Below the pieces are notes generated by a model that was not told the DNA's origin, made no database searches, and worked only from the letters and a program-made list of their open reading frames with translations. A DNA stretch of 8,052 nucleotides from contig JAISFX010000046.1 in the NCBI GenBank assembly GCA_031263385.1, positions 1-8,052 on the forward strand, read 5' to 3'. Source of the stretch: Lactobacillus sp. (GTDB lineage Bacteria; Pseudomonadota; Alphaproteobacteria; RF32; CAG-239). The translations under genes were made by a program, and so were the position numbers. Position 1 is the first letter of the stretch. Every line of letters starts with the position of its first letter. Of this stretch, positions 1 through 6,958 are shown piece after piece.

Positions 1-721
1 AGATATCTATAAAAGAAATAACATAGACCAAGAATGTAAGAATAAGCTTGGCGGCGAATGTATCCATAGTGTCGCCTAAGAATGAGACAAGCAAGGCAAC
101 GATATATAAACACAAATAACCGGGGATTGCTAAAACGGCAGTGCTCCAGAAAATGCGGTTGGCATTGCCTTTGGTTAAGGCATAAGACTCTTTGAAGCTA
201 ACATTGTTATTGTTAACAGCAATAGCAGGAAGAGCCAAGGTTAACCTTGAAGTGTATATTGCAAAAATGATGAAATACAGAAGAAGGAAATAGTATGAAT
301 AGGTTGGGATGTCTAGGCCTTTCATCAACAATGCAGTAGCAAATATTGCTGCAACAGAAGGGAGTATAATGGCAAGGATTAGCAGTATTGTATAGCCGAT
401 ATACTTAAGCTCTCTGGCCCCAAAAGAAATATAAAACATATTGAACTCTTGACGAAGAATCGTCCTGCGGCAAAATGCTACAGAGACAGGAAACACTGCC
501 AATGTCATGAGCATGAGGGAAATTTTTTGACCGCCTGTTCCAACACAACCTTCAGAACTTATGGTGCAGAGATATGGGAAACCCAAGGAAGCTTCAACTA
601 TCAGCAACAAAAACCATACTGATGATATTTTTATGATTGTATCAAAGTTAGTAAACGAATATATGAAACTTCTTTTTATCGTCTCCCAAAAAGGCAGGCG
701 GATAACTTGTTCGTTATTCAT
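1..721 (-). CDS. Polytopic membrane protein, paralogue of the upstream gene (3' end cut off by window edge)
   Basis: Function not recognised. The frame is open for 240 codons from ATG at 721 to the window edge, so the C-terminus is missing, probably by a few tens of residues judging from its neighbour. Hydrophobic segments lie near residues 28-52, 66-84, 108-130, 141-157, 190-213 and 221-238, with a short cytoplasmic-looking N-terminus and no cleavable signal peptide. It shares with the preceding gene LGFxY(I/L)C at exactly residues 46-52, R-x-x-x-ALP at 159-165, and SFK(D/E)-x4-(L/M)TxGNxxRI at 175-190, so the two are paralogues. The start overlaps the stop of the preceding gene by 8 nt (ATGAATAA). 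GGGAG at 730-734, 8 nt upstream, supports ATG 721. An in-frame ATG at 727 lies only 2 nt from that site and is less likely. Translation is probably coupled to the gene before it. That it is a real membrane protein is well supported; any role is unknown. Confidence 0.85.
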   Translation of the reverse strand, partial: MNNEQVIRLPFWETIKRSFIYSFTNFDTIIKISSVWFLLLIVEASLGFPYLCTISSEGCVGTGGQKISLMLMTLAVFPVSVAFCRRTILRQEFNMFYISFGARELKYIGYTILLILAIILPSVAAIFATALLMKGLDIPTYSYYFLLLYFIIFAIYTSRLTLALPAIAVNNNNVSFKESYALTKGNANRIFWSTAVLAIPGYLCLYIVALLVSFLGDTMDTFAAKLILTFLVYVISFIDI

Positions 722-1517
722 TTTCATCACTCCCAAATAAAATTTGTTTTTGCACAACGCAATGGTTAAGGCCTATAGAGATAAGCAATAACATAAAGAG
801 ATTGTAAAGAAATGTTGAGATAATGCCAATATAAATCGGATTTTCATCAACTGCTTTATAAAAGCTAACGTAAAATTGAAAAACAATAAACACAAAAAGT
901 ATAAAGATAAACAGCAGGCTGCTGATGATTCTGAGGCCATTGCCGCTTGTCATTACCCAGAGGTCTTTGAAGCTTGGCAGCTTGCCGTTCTCAATAACAT
1001 AAGGCAATGCAGAGTAAAATCTGGTGAGAATGAAGGGCACTAAAAAGCCAACGGAGACCACCGCAAAGTAAGTTATTTCTATTGTCCAATCAGGGTTGGG
1101 GACGCGATAATACAAAAGTGCGAAAGACAATATAGGCAGCATGCTTATCAAGACAAAAGACACTAATATAGCAAAAGTTTTAATGTCAGCTTTGCCTATT
1201 GTTGAAATATGCTTTAGCGATATTGGGCTTTTTTTTATGACTATCTCATAGTATTTGACAACAAATACAGACATAAGAAAAAACCTTACAACAATGTCTA
1301 TGCCAAATAAAACATTTGATTGAGAGCAATAAAATGCAACCTGTTTGAAATCCATATAATTGCAGATATATGCAAAGCCTAGGGCTATGGAAACAGCAGA
1401 AATGACCAAGCTGTAGTAACATCCTAAAAGAAAAAACTTTTTGATATTGTCTACAAAAATAGCAAATGGAGAAAAGCATAATTTGATGATAGGCATTTTT
1501 ACCCTAGTAGCACTCAT
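714..1517 (-). CDS. Six-helix integral membrane protein of unknown function
   Basis: Function not recognised. The 267-residue protein has hydrophobic segments near residues 27-51, 70-90, 113-137, 147-164, 196-220 and 228-251, predicting an inner-membrane protein with six helices and short loops. No catalytic motif, ATPase signature or signal peptide is visible. Conserved with its downstream paralogue are LGFxYIC (46-52), R-F-Y-S-ALP (166-172) and SFKDLWVMTSGNGLRI (182-197). The last looks like an amphipathic linker before helix 5, and I recall similar arrangements in uncharacterised alphaproteobacterial membrane proteins. The start lies 3 nt after the dnaE stop. AAGGAG at 1527-1532, within the last codons of dnaE and 9 nt upstream, supports ATG 1517 over the internal ATG at codon 8. 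The gene is probably co-transcribed with dnaE. Candidate roles such as transport or envelope maintenance are guesses. Confidence 0.88.
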   Translation of the reverse strand: MSATRVKMPIIKLCFSPFAIFVDNIKKFFLLGCYYSLVISAVSIALGFAYICNYMDFKQVAFYCSQSNVLFGIDIVVRFFLMSVFVVKYYEIVIKKSPISLKHISTIGKADIKTFAILVSFVLISMLPILSFALLYYRVPNPDWTIEITYFAVVSVGFLVPFILTRFYSALPYVIENGKLPSFKDLWVMTSGNGLRIISSLLFIFILFVFIVFQFYVSFYKAVDENPIYIGIISTFLYNLFMLLLISIGLNHCVVQKQILFGSDENE

Positions 1518-1520
1518 AAA

Positions 1521-4500
1521 CTAAATCTCCTTAACACTTGTTACACCTTGAACGCTTCTTATCCTGCTTAAAAACTCTCTGTCAGCAAAAGCATAAGTAC
1601 CGTTAAGCTCTATTCTGACATCCCAGTTATCATTCTCAGGAATAAGATAAATTTTGTTCTTACCACGCTGATCTTTGCCGATTATTTCTTTGAGGCTTGA
1701 GACTGCTGATATGTTATTAACGCATATTACCAAGCCGTTGGCTACTTCTGAAATTGCTTTATCCAGAGTTTCAACAGTATTAATCATTGCTCTAGCGCTA
1801 GAATCCTCCGACTGCTTATCAATGGTGACACTAACCAGCAAAGGAAGCCCCGAGGTTATGACATCTTCATAACGGCTCAGACCATCAGAAAACAATATGC
1901 CCTCAAAGCTGTTGTTGGCATCTGATAGCTCTAAGAAGGCATATTTGTTGCCGCTCTTGCTAATTCTTTTTTGGAAAGAAGTAACGCAGCCAGCAAGCTT
2001 GGCGGTTAGTCTGTCGCCAACTTTTACGGAACGAAAGACCTCTGAGCTTGCTTTTACTCCCAGCCTTTCCATGCCTTTACCATAGCTGTCTAACGGGTGA
2101 GCGGAAAGGTAAAAGCCGATAGCCTCAGCCTCGAGTTTTAATTTTTCAAGTTCGGGCCAGTCAGGTGATTCTTTTAATTTTACGGGAGCGGTGAGTTCTT
2201 CGCCACCAAACAAAGAAGCTTGGGAGCTTGACTTCATCTCTGTTGCGGAGTGGATATGACGCAGAATAAGCTCTACATTATCATAAAGTTTGCCACGGTT
2301 TTTATCCAGAGAATCGAAAGCGCCGGCTTTGATTAATTGCTCTAGTTGACGACGGTTTAGATATTTGGCATCAATACGATGAATGAAATCAGATATGTTT
2401 TTGAAGTTGCCGTTTTTTTCTCTTTCTGTAACAACTGCTTCCATAGCGGCTTCACCAACGCCTTTGACAGCGCTCAATGCATAGCGGATTTTGTCGTCCT
2501 CAACATGGAAGTCTGCCTTTGATTTGTTGATGTCAGGAGGCAACACAGATATGCCTAAATTTTTGCACTCATCTTTAAAGAACAAAAGTTTGTCAGTGTT
2601 GGTAATATCTAGTGTCATCACAGCCGCCATAAACTCTACAGGGTAGTGAGCTTTTAAATATGCTGTCTGGTATGAAATTAGCGAATATGCCGCAGCGTGA
2701 GATTTGTTAAAGCCGTAAGATGCAAACTTCTCCATTGCATCAAAGATATTAATTGCAGTGGCTTCCTCAATGTCGTTTTTAACACAGCCGGCAACAAAAG
2801 TTACTCGGTGTTTGGCCATTTGTTCGTGAATCTTTTTACCCATAGCTTTACGGAGGTTGTCCGCTTCGCCTTTAGTATAACCGGCAAGCAGCTGAGAAAT
2901 TCTCATCACTTGTTCTTGATAAACCATGATACCATAAGTTTCGGCCAGCACTTCTTCAAGCTTGGGGTGCATGTAGGTTACTTCTTCCTCACCATGCTTT
3001 CTTTTAATGTAGCTTGGGATGTTGTCCATAGGACCGGGACGATACAATGACACAATCGCGATTAGGTCCTCAAAACGGTCAGGCTTTATTTGCTTATGAA
3101 CATCTTTCATGCCGGCTGATTCAAACTGGAATACGGCGGCGGTGTCACCCCTTTGTAATAGGGCATAGGTCTCTTTGTCATCAAGAGGGACCTTGTCTAT
3201 CTCTACATTAACGCCCCTTTCGGCCAAGGCTTCAACGGTTTTTTGGATGACGGTAAGAGTTTTAAGACCCAAGAAGTCAAACTTAATCAGTCCGGTTTCT
3301 TCAATAAACTTCATGTCATATTGAGTTACGGGCATGTCTGCTTTGGGGTCTTTATACAAAGGAACAAGCTCTTTTAGCGGGCGGTCGCCGATAACCACAC
3401 CGGCAGCGTGAACACCTGAGTGGCGGTATAGACCTTCCAACTTCATGGCTATGTCAAAAAGCTTATTTATTTGCGGGTCACTGACACGCATTTCCTCAAG
3501 CTCAGGGACTTGGTCTAAGGCCTCTTGCAGAGTTGGGTTGCGACCCTGCACACCGGCAGGAATCATTTTTGAAATTCGGTCTGCCTGAGAATAAGGCATT
3601 TGCAGCACTCGCGCCACATCCCTGATTACGGCTTTACTTTGCAGTTTTCCATAGGTGATGATTTGGGCAACTTTATCAAAACCGTATTTGTTTTGAACAT
3701 ATTCAATAGTTCTGCCGCGCTTATCCTGACAAAAGTCAACGTCGAAGTCGGGCATGGAGATACGATCCGGGTTTAAGAAACGCTCAAAGAGCAAATCCCA
3801 TTTAATGGGGTCTAAATCAGTAATTTTTAGCGACCAAGCAACTATCGAGCCTGCACCTGAACCACGCCCCGGGCCAACAGGGATGTTGTTATGTTTGGAC
3901 CAGTTAATGAAATCTGCCACGATTAAGAAATAGCCCTCAAAGCCCATTTTCTCAATCACGCTGATTTCAAAATCAAGTCTTGAGAAATATTTTTCATCAA
4001 GCTCTTTTTTTTCTTCATCGCTCATGCCTTCAAAATAGACATGCGACTTCATTCTTTCTTCAAGACCTTCACGAGATTTCTTCTTGATATATTCATTTTC
4101 ACTCAGGCCGTCGGGGCAATCATATTTGGGAAGCAACGGAGAAACAAACTCTGATAAATAGCTGCAACGCTTGGCAATGTTTACGGTATTTTGAACAGAT
4201 TCAGGAAGGTCTTTGAAAAGCTCAACCATTTCAGCCTGAGACTTGAGGCGGTTGTTGGGAGAAAACTTTTTGCGGTTTTCATTGGCGACGTATTCTCCGG
4301 CAGCAATACAGACCAAAGCATCGTGCGCCTCATACATATCTGCACTGAAGAAAAAAGCCTCGTTAGTGGCGACCAAGGGGATGTTGTGCTTGTAAGCAAG
4401 CTCGATAAAAGAGTCTTCGGTTTTCTTTTCAGCTTCAAGACCAATGCGGGATATTTCCATATAAAATCTATCGCCAAAGACCTCTTTAAGTTTAAGGGTG

Positions 4501-4991
4501 ACGCTTTCTGCCTCAGGCTTGTTATTTTCGAGAAGCAAACGGCCTATCGATCCTTCAACTCCGCCTGACAAACAAATCAGGCCTTCGCCGAACTGTTTGA
4601 TGTCATCAATTCTTAGCTGCGGTTTTTCAGTTGGGTTAGGGTTATCAAGATACGATATCTTCATAAGCTCCATGATGTTCATGTAGCCTTGCTCGTTTTT
4701 TACGAGTAAAATAATTTTATCAGGCTCGATGGTTCTACCCTTAGACTTTAACAAATCATCTGCATCAGGGTTTCTGAAATAAAACTGGCAGCCGAGAATA
4801 GGTTTGATGCCGTCTTTGGATGCGTAAGAAGAAAAAGCCTTTGCTCCAAACATATTGGCTGTATCTGTAACCGCAACTGCAGGAACCCCTGCCTCTTTAA
4901 CTTTTGAAATGAGTGCAGGCAACTTCATCGCGCCTTCAGATAATGAATAGGCGGAGTGGACGCGAAGATGTATGAATTGCGGTTCGGTCAT
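1521..4991 (-). CDS. dnaE: DNA polymerase III alpha subunit (replicative polymerase)
   Basis: Catalytic subunit of the C-family replicase, which extends DNA at the fork as part of the Pol III holoenzyme with the sliding clamp and clamp loader. The 1156 residues match the usual DnaE1 length (about 1160). Visible in order are a PHP domain (about 5-215), the palm with PGRGSGAGS (374-382) and PDFDVDF (414-420), the thumb (about 436-510), HSGVHAAGVVI (524-534), FDFLGL (571-576), and fingers with SLYRPGPM (648-655) and FNKSHAAAYS (761-770). A helix-hairpin-helix follows (about 838-875), then a clamp-binding motif QASLF (924-928), an OB fold (about 990-1075) and a C-terminal domain. By alignment with E. 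coli D401, D403 and D555, the metal-binding catalytic aspartates are D417, D419 and D572. The PHP metal site looks degenerate: LRVHS replaces an HxH pair, so proofreading is probably supplied in trans by a DnaQ-type subunit. AGAGG 5 nt upstream of the ATG supports the start. The gene looks intact, with no intein. Confidence 0.98.
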   Translation of the reverse strand: MTEPQFIHLRVHSAYSLSEGAMKLPALISKVKEAGVPAVAVTDTANMFGAKAFSSYASKDGIKPILGCQFYFRNPDADDLLKSKGRTIEPDKIILLVKNEQGYMNIMELMKISYLDNPNPTEKPQLRIDDIKQFGEGLICLSGGVEGSIGRLLLENNKPEAESVTLKLKEVFGDRFYMEISRIGLEAEKKTEDSFIELAYKHNIPLVATNEAFFFSADMYEAHDALVCIAAGEYVANENRKKFSPNNRLKSQAEMVELFKDLPESVQNTVNIAKRCSYLSEFVSPLLPKYDCPDGLSENEYIKKKSREGLEERMKSHVYFEGMSDEEKKELDEKYFSRLDFEISVIEKMGFEGYFLIVADFINWSKHNNIPVGPGRGSGAGSIVAWSLKITDLDPIKWDLLFERFLNPDRISMPDFDVDFCQDKRGRTIEYVQNKYGFDKVAQIITYGKLQSKAVIRDVARVLQMPYSQADRISKMIPAGVQGRNPTLQEALDQVPELEEMRVSDPQINKLFDIAMKLEGLYRHSGVHAAGVVIGDRPLKELVPLYKDPKADMPVTQYDMKFIEETGLIKFDFLGLKTLTVIQKTVEALAERGVNVEIDKVPLDDKETYALLQRGDTAAVFQFESAGMKDVHKQIKPDRFEDLIAIVSLYRPGPMDNIPSYIKRKHGEEEVTYMHPKLEEVLAETYGIMVYQEQVMRISQLLAGYTKGEADNLRKAMGKKIHEQMAKHRVTFVAGCVKNDIEEATAINIFDAMEKFASYGFNKSHAAAYSLISYQTAYLKAHYPVEFMAAVMTLDITNTDKLLFFKDECKNLGISVLPPDINKSKADFHVEDDKIRYALSAVKGVGEAAMEAVVTEREKNGNFKNISDFIHRIDAKYLNRRQLEQLIKAGAFDSLDKNRGKLYDNVELILRHIHSATEMKSSSQASLFGGEELTAPVKLKESPDWPELEKLKLEAEAIGFYLSAHPLDSYGKGMERLGVKASSEVFRSVKVGDRLTAKLAGCVTSFQKRISKSGNKYAFLELSDANNSFEGILFSDGLSRYEDVITSGLPLLVSVTIDKQSEDSSARAMINTVETLDKAISEVANGLVICVNNISAVSSLKEIIGKDQRGKNKIYLIPENDNWDVRIELNGTYAFADREFLSRIRSVQGVTSVKEI
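1527..1532 (-). promoter_or_regulatory. Strong ribosome binding site inside the dnaE 3' end
   Basis: The minus strand reads AAGGAG, formed by the Lys-Glu codons at the end of dnaE, 9 nt before ATG 1517. It decides the start of the downstream membrane-protein gene. It also means that ribosomes finishing dnaE pass directly over the initiation site, consistent with translational coupling. Confidence 0.75.
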
Positions 4992-5079
4992 TGATTCCTC
5001 TTAATTTGATGTTGGTATTTTAAGGGGAAACAGAGCTTGAAACAAGAACAAAGTAGCGAATCGATGATTCTATCAACAG
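4992..5079. other. Intergenic gap between the hydrolase gene and dnaE
   Basis: This is the longest non-coding stretch in the window (88 nt). It holds the candidate dnaE promoter and the dnaE ribosome site. It also holds a small palindrome, GAATC-GAT-GATTC, at 5058-5070, just after the hydrolase stop. The palindrome could form only a five-pair stem and lacks a following T run on the minus strand, so it is not called a terminator. No small gene or RNA was seen. Confidence 0.6.
5017..5045 (-). promoter_or_regulatory. Candidate sigma70-type promoter for dnaE
   Basis: In the 88-nt gap before dnaE, the minus strand reads TTGTTT (5045-5040), 17 nt, then TAAAAT (5022-5017). The -10 matches the consensus at five of six positions and the -35 at three of six, with ideal spacing. 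Transcription would begin near 5010, giving a leader of about 20 nt that still includes the AGAGG ribosome site. It is the best hexamer pair I found in the gap. In AT-rich DNA such matches arise by chance, so this is a prediction. It would drive dnaE and the two membrane-protein genes after it. Confidence 0.45.
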
Positions 5080-5823
5080 TTAAGAAAGGCTTTCCAGCCA
5101 ATTGGCTATATTAGCTATGGCTTCTTTAGATTTTCCGGCATTATGAGCATGGCCTTTTAAGACAATTAGAGTTGAGTTGGCTATTGCCTTATGAAGTCTT
5201 TGGCTTTGAGATAGTGGTACAGCCTCGTCCTCGTCACCATGCAGAATCAGCGCCGGACATTTTATTTTTTCGGCCTCTTTATAGCCGTTGATAGTTTGGG
5301 CTTCTTCATAAAATTTATAACTGCGTTGGCAGCCAAACATCTCTGCAACACCATCGGTCTTCCATTTTTTTATATCAATAATGCCGGCATATTCATACAT
5401 CTCTTTATTATCAACTGAAGGAGAGGAAAAAATTATGAAGGAATATATAGGGTTTCTTGCCGCTTCAAAAACAGCAACTCCGCCGCCATAGCTGTTACCA
5501 TAAAGGCCGATGTTATCTTTATCAACCCATGTTTGTGAGTCAGCATAGTTAACCAATGTTGATAAATCTTCTAAACCAGCAGCAACCGTAGAATCAAGAG
5601 TAGAGCCCTCGCTCTCCCCTCTTCCTCTGTTGTCCATTCTTAAAGTGGCATACCCAAGATCTTGAAATAAATCAGCCACTAACTGACGACCGGGGCTGTC
5701 TTTAACGCCACCAAAGCCGTTTGATAAGATGACTAGACCTTGCTTGGATTTAGCTTCATCTCTATCTAGAAGCGCAGCTATTTTAAGCCCAGAATTATTT
5801 TTTAGAAACAGGGCTTCTCTCAT
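5080..5823 (-). CDS. Alpha/beta hydrolase, esterase- or S33-peptidase-like
   Basis: A 247-residue soluble alpha/beta-hydrolase-fold enzyme with no signal peptide or membrane helix, so probably cytoplasmic. SNGFGG (34-39) fits the oxyanion-hole strand, and DNRGRGESEG (64-73) is the typical DxRGxGxSxG element. GNSYGG (109-114) is the nucleophile elbow, with Ser111. HGDEDEAVP (195-203) gives the probable acid Asp199, and GHAHNAG (224-230) supplies the catalytic His, either 225 or 227. The complete triad implies an active hydrolase. The pattern resembles cinnamoyl-esterase or dienelactone-hydrolase-like proteins, but the substrate cannot be told. Its ATG shares a base with the prfA stop (TAATG) and has no good ribosome site of its own, so it is probably translated by reinitiation after prfA. 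It occupies the place where prmC is often found, but it has no methyltransferase features. Confidence 0.88.
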   Translation of the reverse strand: MREALFLKNNSGLKIAALLDRDEAKSKQGLVILSNGFGGVKDSPGRQLVADLFQDLGYATLRMDNRGRGESEGSTLDSTVAAGLEDLSTLVNYADSQTWVDKDNIGLYGNSYGGGVAVFEAARNPIYSFIIFSSPSVDNKEMYEYAGIIDIKKWKTDGVAEMFGCQRSYKFYEEAQTINGYKEAEKIKCPALILHGDEDEAVPLSQSQRLHKAIANSTLIVLKGHAHNAGKSKEAIANIANWLESLS

Positions 5824-6896
5824 TAATCCAGCTCGCTCAATCTTTGGGCTTGATCTTCTGTTACTAAGGCTTCGATGATTTCATCTAAGCCATCACCGGC
5901 AACGATTTCGGTAAGATTATATAATGTGAGGTTGATACGGTGGTCGGTTACGCGGCCTTGAGGATAGTTGTAGGTGCGAATCCTTTCAGAACGGTCTCCT
6001 GAGCCAACTTGGAGTTTTCTTTTTTCAGAGTAATTAGCCTCTATGCTGGCTTTTTGCGCATCGTATAATCTGGCACGAAGGGTGGTCATGGCGCTCTCTT
6101 TGTTTTTATGTTGAGAGCGTCCGTCTTGGCATTGTACTACTGTGCCTGTAGGAATGTGTGTAATACGAACCGCTGATTCTGTTCTGTTAACGTGCTGTCC
6201 GCCTGCGCCTGAGGCACGATAAACATCTATCTTCAAATCAGATGGGTTGATGTACATATCAACTTCTTCAATCTCGGGCAGGACGGCAACTGTTGCCGCC
6301 GATGTATGAACACGGCCCTGAGATTCCGTTACAGGAACACGCTGCACACGGTGAGCCCCTGATTCAAACTTTAACTTAGCAAAAACATCTTTACCGGTAA
6401 CTTGAGCAGAAGCCTCTTTATATCCGCCGATGCCGTTTTCATTTACATCAAGCTCTTCAAACTTCCAGCCCTGAGTTTGGGAATAGCGCTTATACATCTC
6501 AAAAAGAACTGCTGCAAACAAGGCTGCTTCATCACCGCCTGTTCCGGCGCGAACTTCTAGAATGGCGTTTTTCTCATCTTCTAAGTCTTTAGGAAGAAGG
6601 AGGATTTTTATTTCTTTCTCAAGTTCAGGTAGATGGTCTTTAAGCTCATAATATTCTGCCTCGGCCATTTCGCGCATTTCTTTATCTAAAGAAGTGTCTT
6701 CCATCATTGCTTTGGCATCGTTGAGGCCGCTTTCTGCTTTTTTAAAATTGTTAATCGCCTCAACAACGGGGGTTAAGTTGGAAAGCTCTTTGTTCATCTT
6801 TATCAAATCATCAGAGCTGAGATTGGGCGATGACAATAGAGACTGAAGCTCGTCATGGCGATTTGCTACTGTATTTAGTTTTTCTATAAAACTCAT
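5823..6896 (-). CDS. prfA: Peptide chain release factor 1 (RF1)
   Basis: RF1 recognises UAA and UAG in the ribosomal A site and triggers release of the finished protein. At 357 residues it is close to the E. coli length of 360. The N-terminal helical domain spans about 1-105. The stop-codon-reading tripeptide is PVT (188-190) within [14 protein letters not shown]. That P-x-T form is diagnostic of RF1, whereas RF2 has SPF. The catalytic GGQ is at 232-234 within [16 protein letters not shown], and [20 protein letters not shown] (302-321) completes the family signature. Gln234 is the usual target of the PrmC methyltransferase. The ATG is preceded by AAGG with 7 nt spacing. The gene follows ispG by 43 nt and overlaps the hydrolase start by one base (TAATG). 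The gene uses TAA as its own stop, which RF1 itself reads. Confidence 0.98.
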   Translation of the reverse strand: MSFIEKLNTVANRHDELQSLLSSPNLSSDDLIKMNKELSNLTPVVEAINNFKKAESGLNDAKAMMEDTSLDKEMREMAEAEYYELKDHLPELEKEIKILLLPKDLEDEKNAILEVRAGTGGDEAALFAAVLFEMYKRYSQTQGWKFEELDVNENGIGGYKEASAQVTGKDVFAKLKFESGAHRVQRVPVTESQGRVHTSAATVAVLPEIEEVDMYINPSDLKIDVYRASGAGGQHVNRTESAVRITHIPTGTVVQCQDGRSQHKNKESAMTTLRARLYDAQKASIEANYSEKRKLQVGSGDRSERIRTYNYPQGRVTDHRINLTLYNLTEIVAGDGLDEIIEALVTEDQAQRLSELD

Positions 6897-6924
6897 TTTT
6901 TTACCTTATGTTTTAATTTTGCTC

Positions 6925-6958
6925 TCTTGATACAGCCTATTAAGCTATTTTGTCAAGA
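6925..6958. repeat. Imperfect inverted repeat spanning the ispG stop codon
   Basis: TCTTGA (6925-6930) and TCAAGA (6953-6958) are complementary. The stem can extend by two more pairs (CA with TG) across a 2-nt bulge. It surrounds the ispG stop and coincides with the candidate prfA promoter. It lacks a following T run in the minus-strand transcript, so it does not look like a Rho-independent terminator. It could be an operator-like site, an RNA hairpin, or chance. Confidence 0.25.
6927..6956 (-). promoter_or_regulatory. Candidate promoter for prfA within the ispG tail
   Basis: The minus strand carries a perfect TTGACA (6956-6951), made by the Leu-Asp-Lys codons near the end of ispG, then 18 nt, then TATCAA (6932-6927; four of six consensus positions). 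Transcription would start near 6920, about 25 nt before the prfA ATG and upstream of its AAGG ribosome site. The -10 is mediocre and the spacing is at the long end, so this is only a candidate. It would allow prfA and the hydrolase to be expressed partly independently of ispG. Confidence 0.35.

Noticed and set aside
1246..1479. Open frame of 77 codons on the minus strand, rich in Cys and Phe
   Set aside because: It is an out-of-frame shadow of the membrane-protein gene at 714-1517, whose frame has a strong ribosome site and a paralogue.
2697..3050. Open frame of 117 codons on the plus strand
   Set aside because: It lies wholly inside dnaE, antisense to conserved polymerase motifs, and its translation resembles no protein family. 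It is a shadow of the real gene.
4191..4568. Open frame of 125 codons on the plus strand
   Set aside because: It is antisense to the dnaE PHP region, with no recognisable product and no supporting context.
5058..5070. Palindrome GAATC-GAT-GATTC as a terminator after the hydrolase gene
   Set aside because: The stem has only five mostly AT pairs and is not followed by a T run in the minus-strand transcript.
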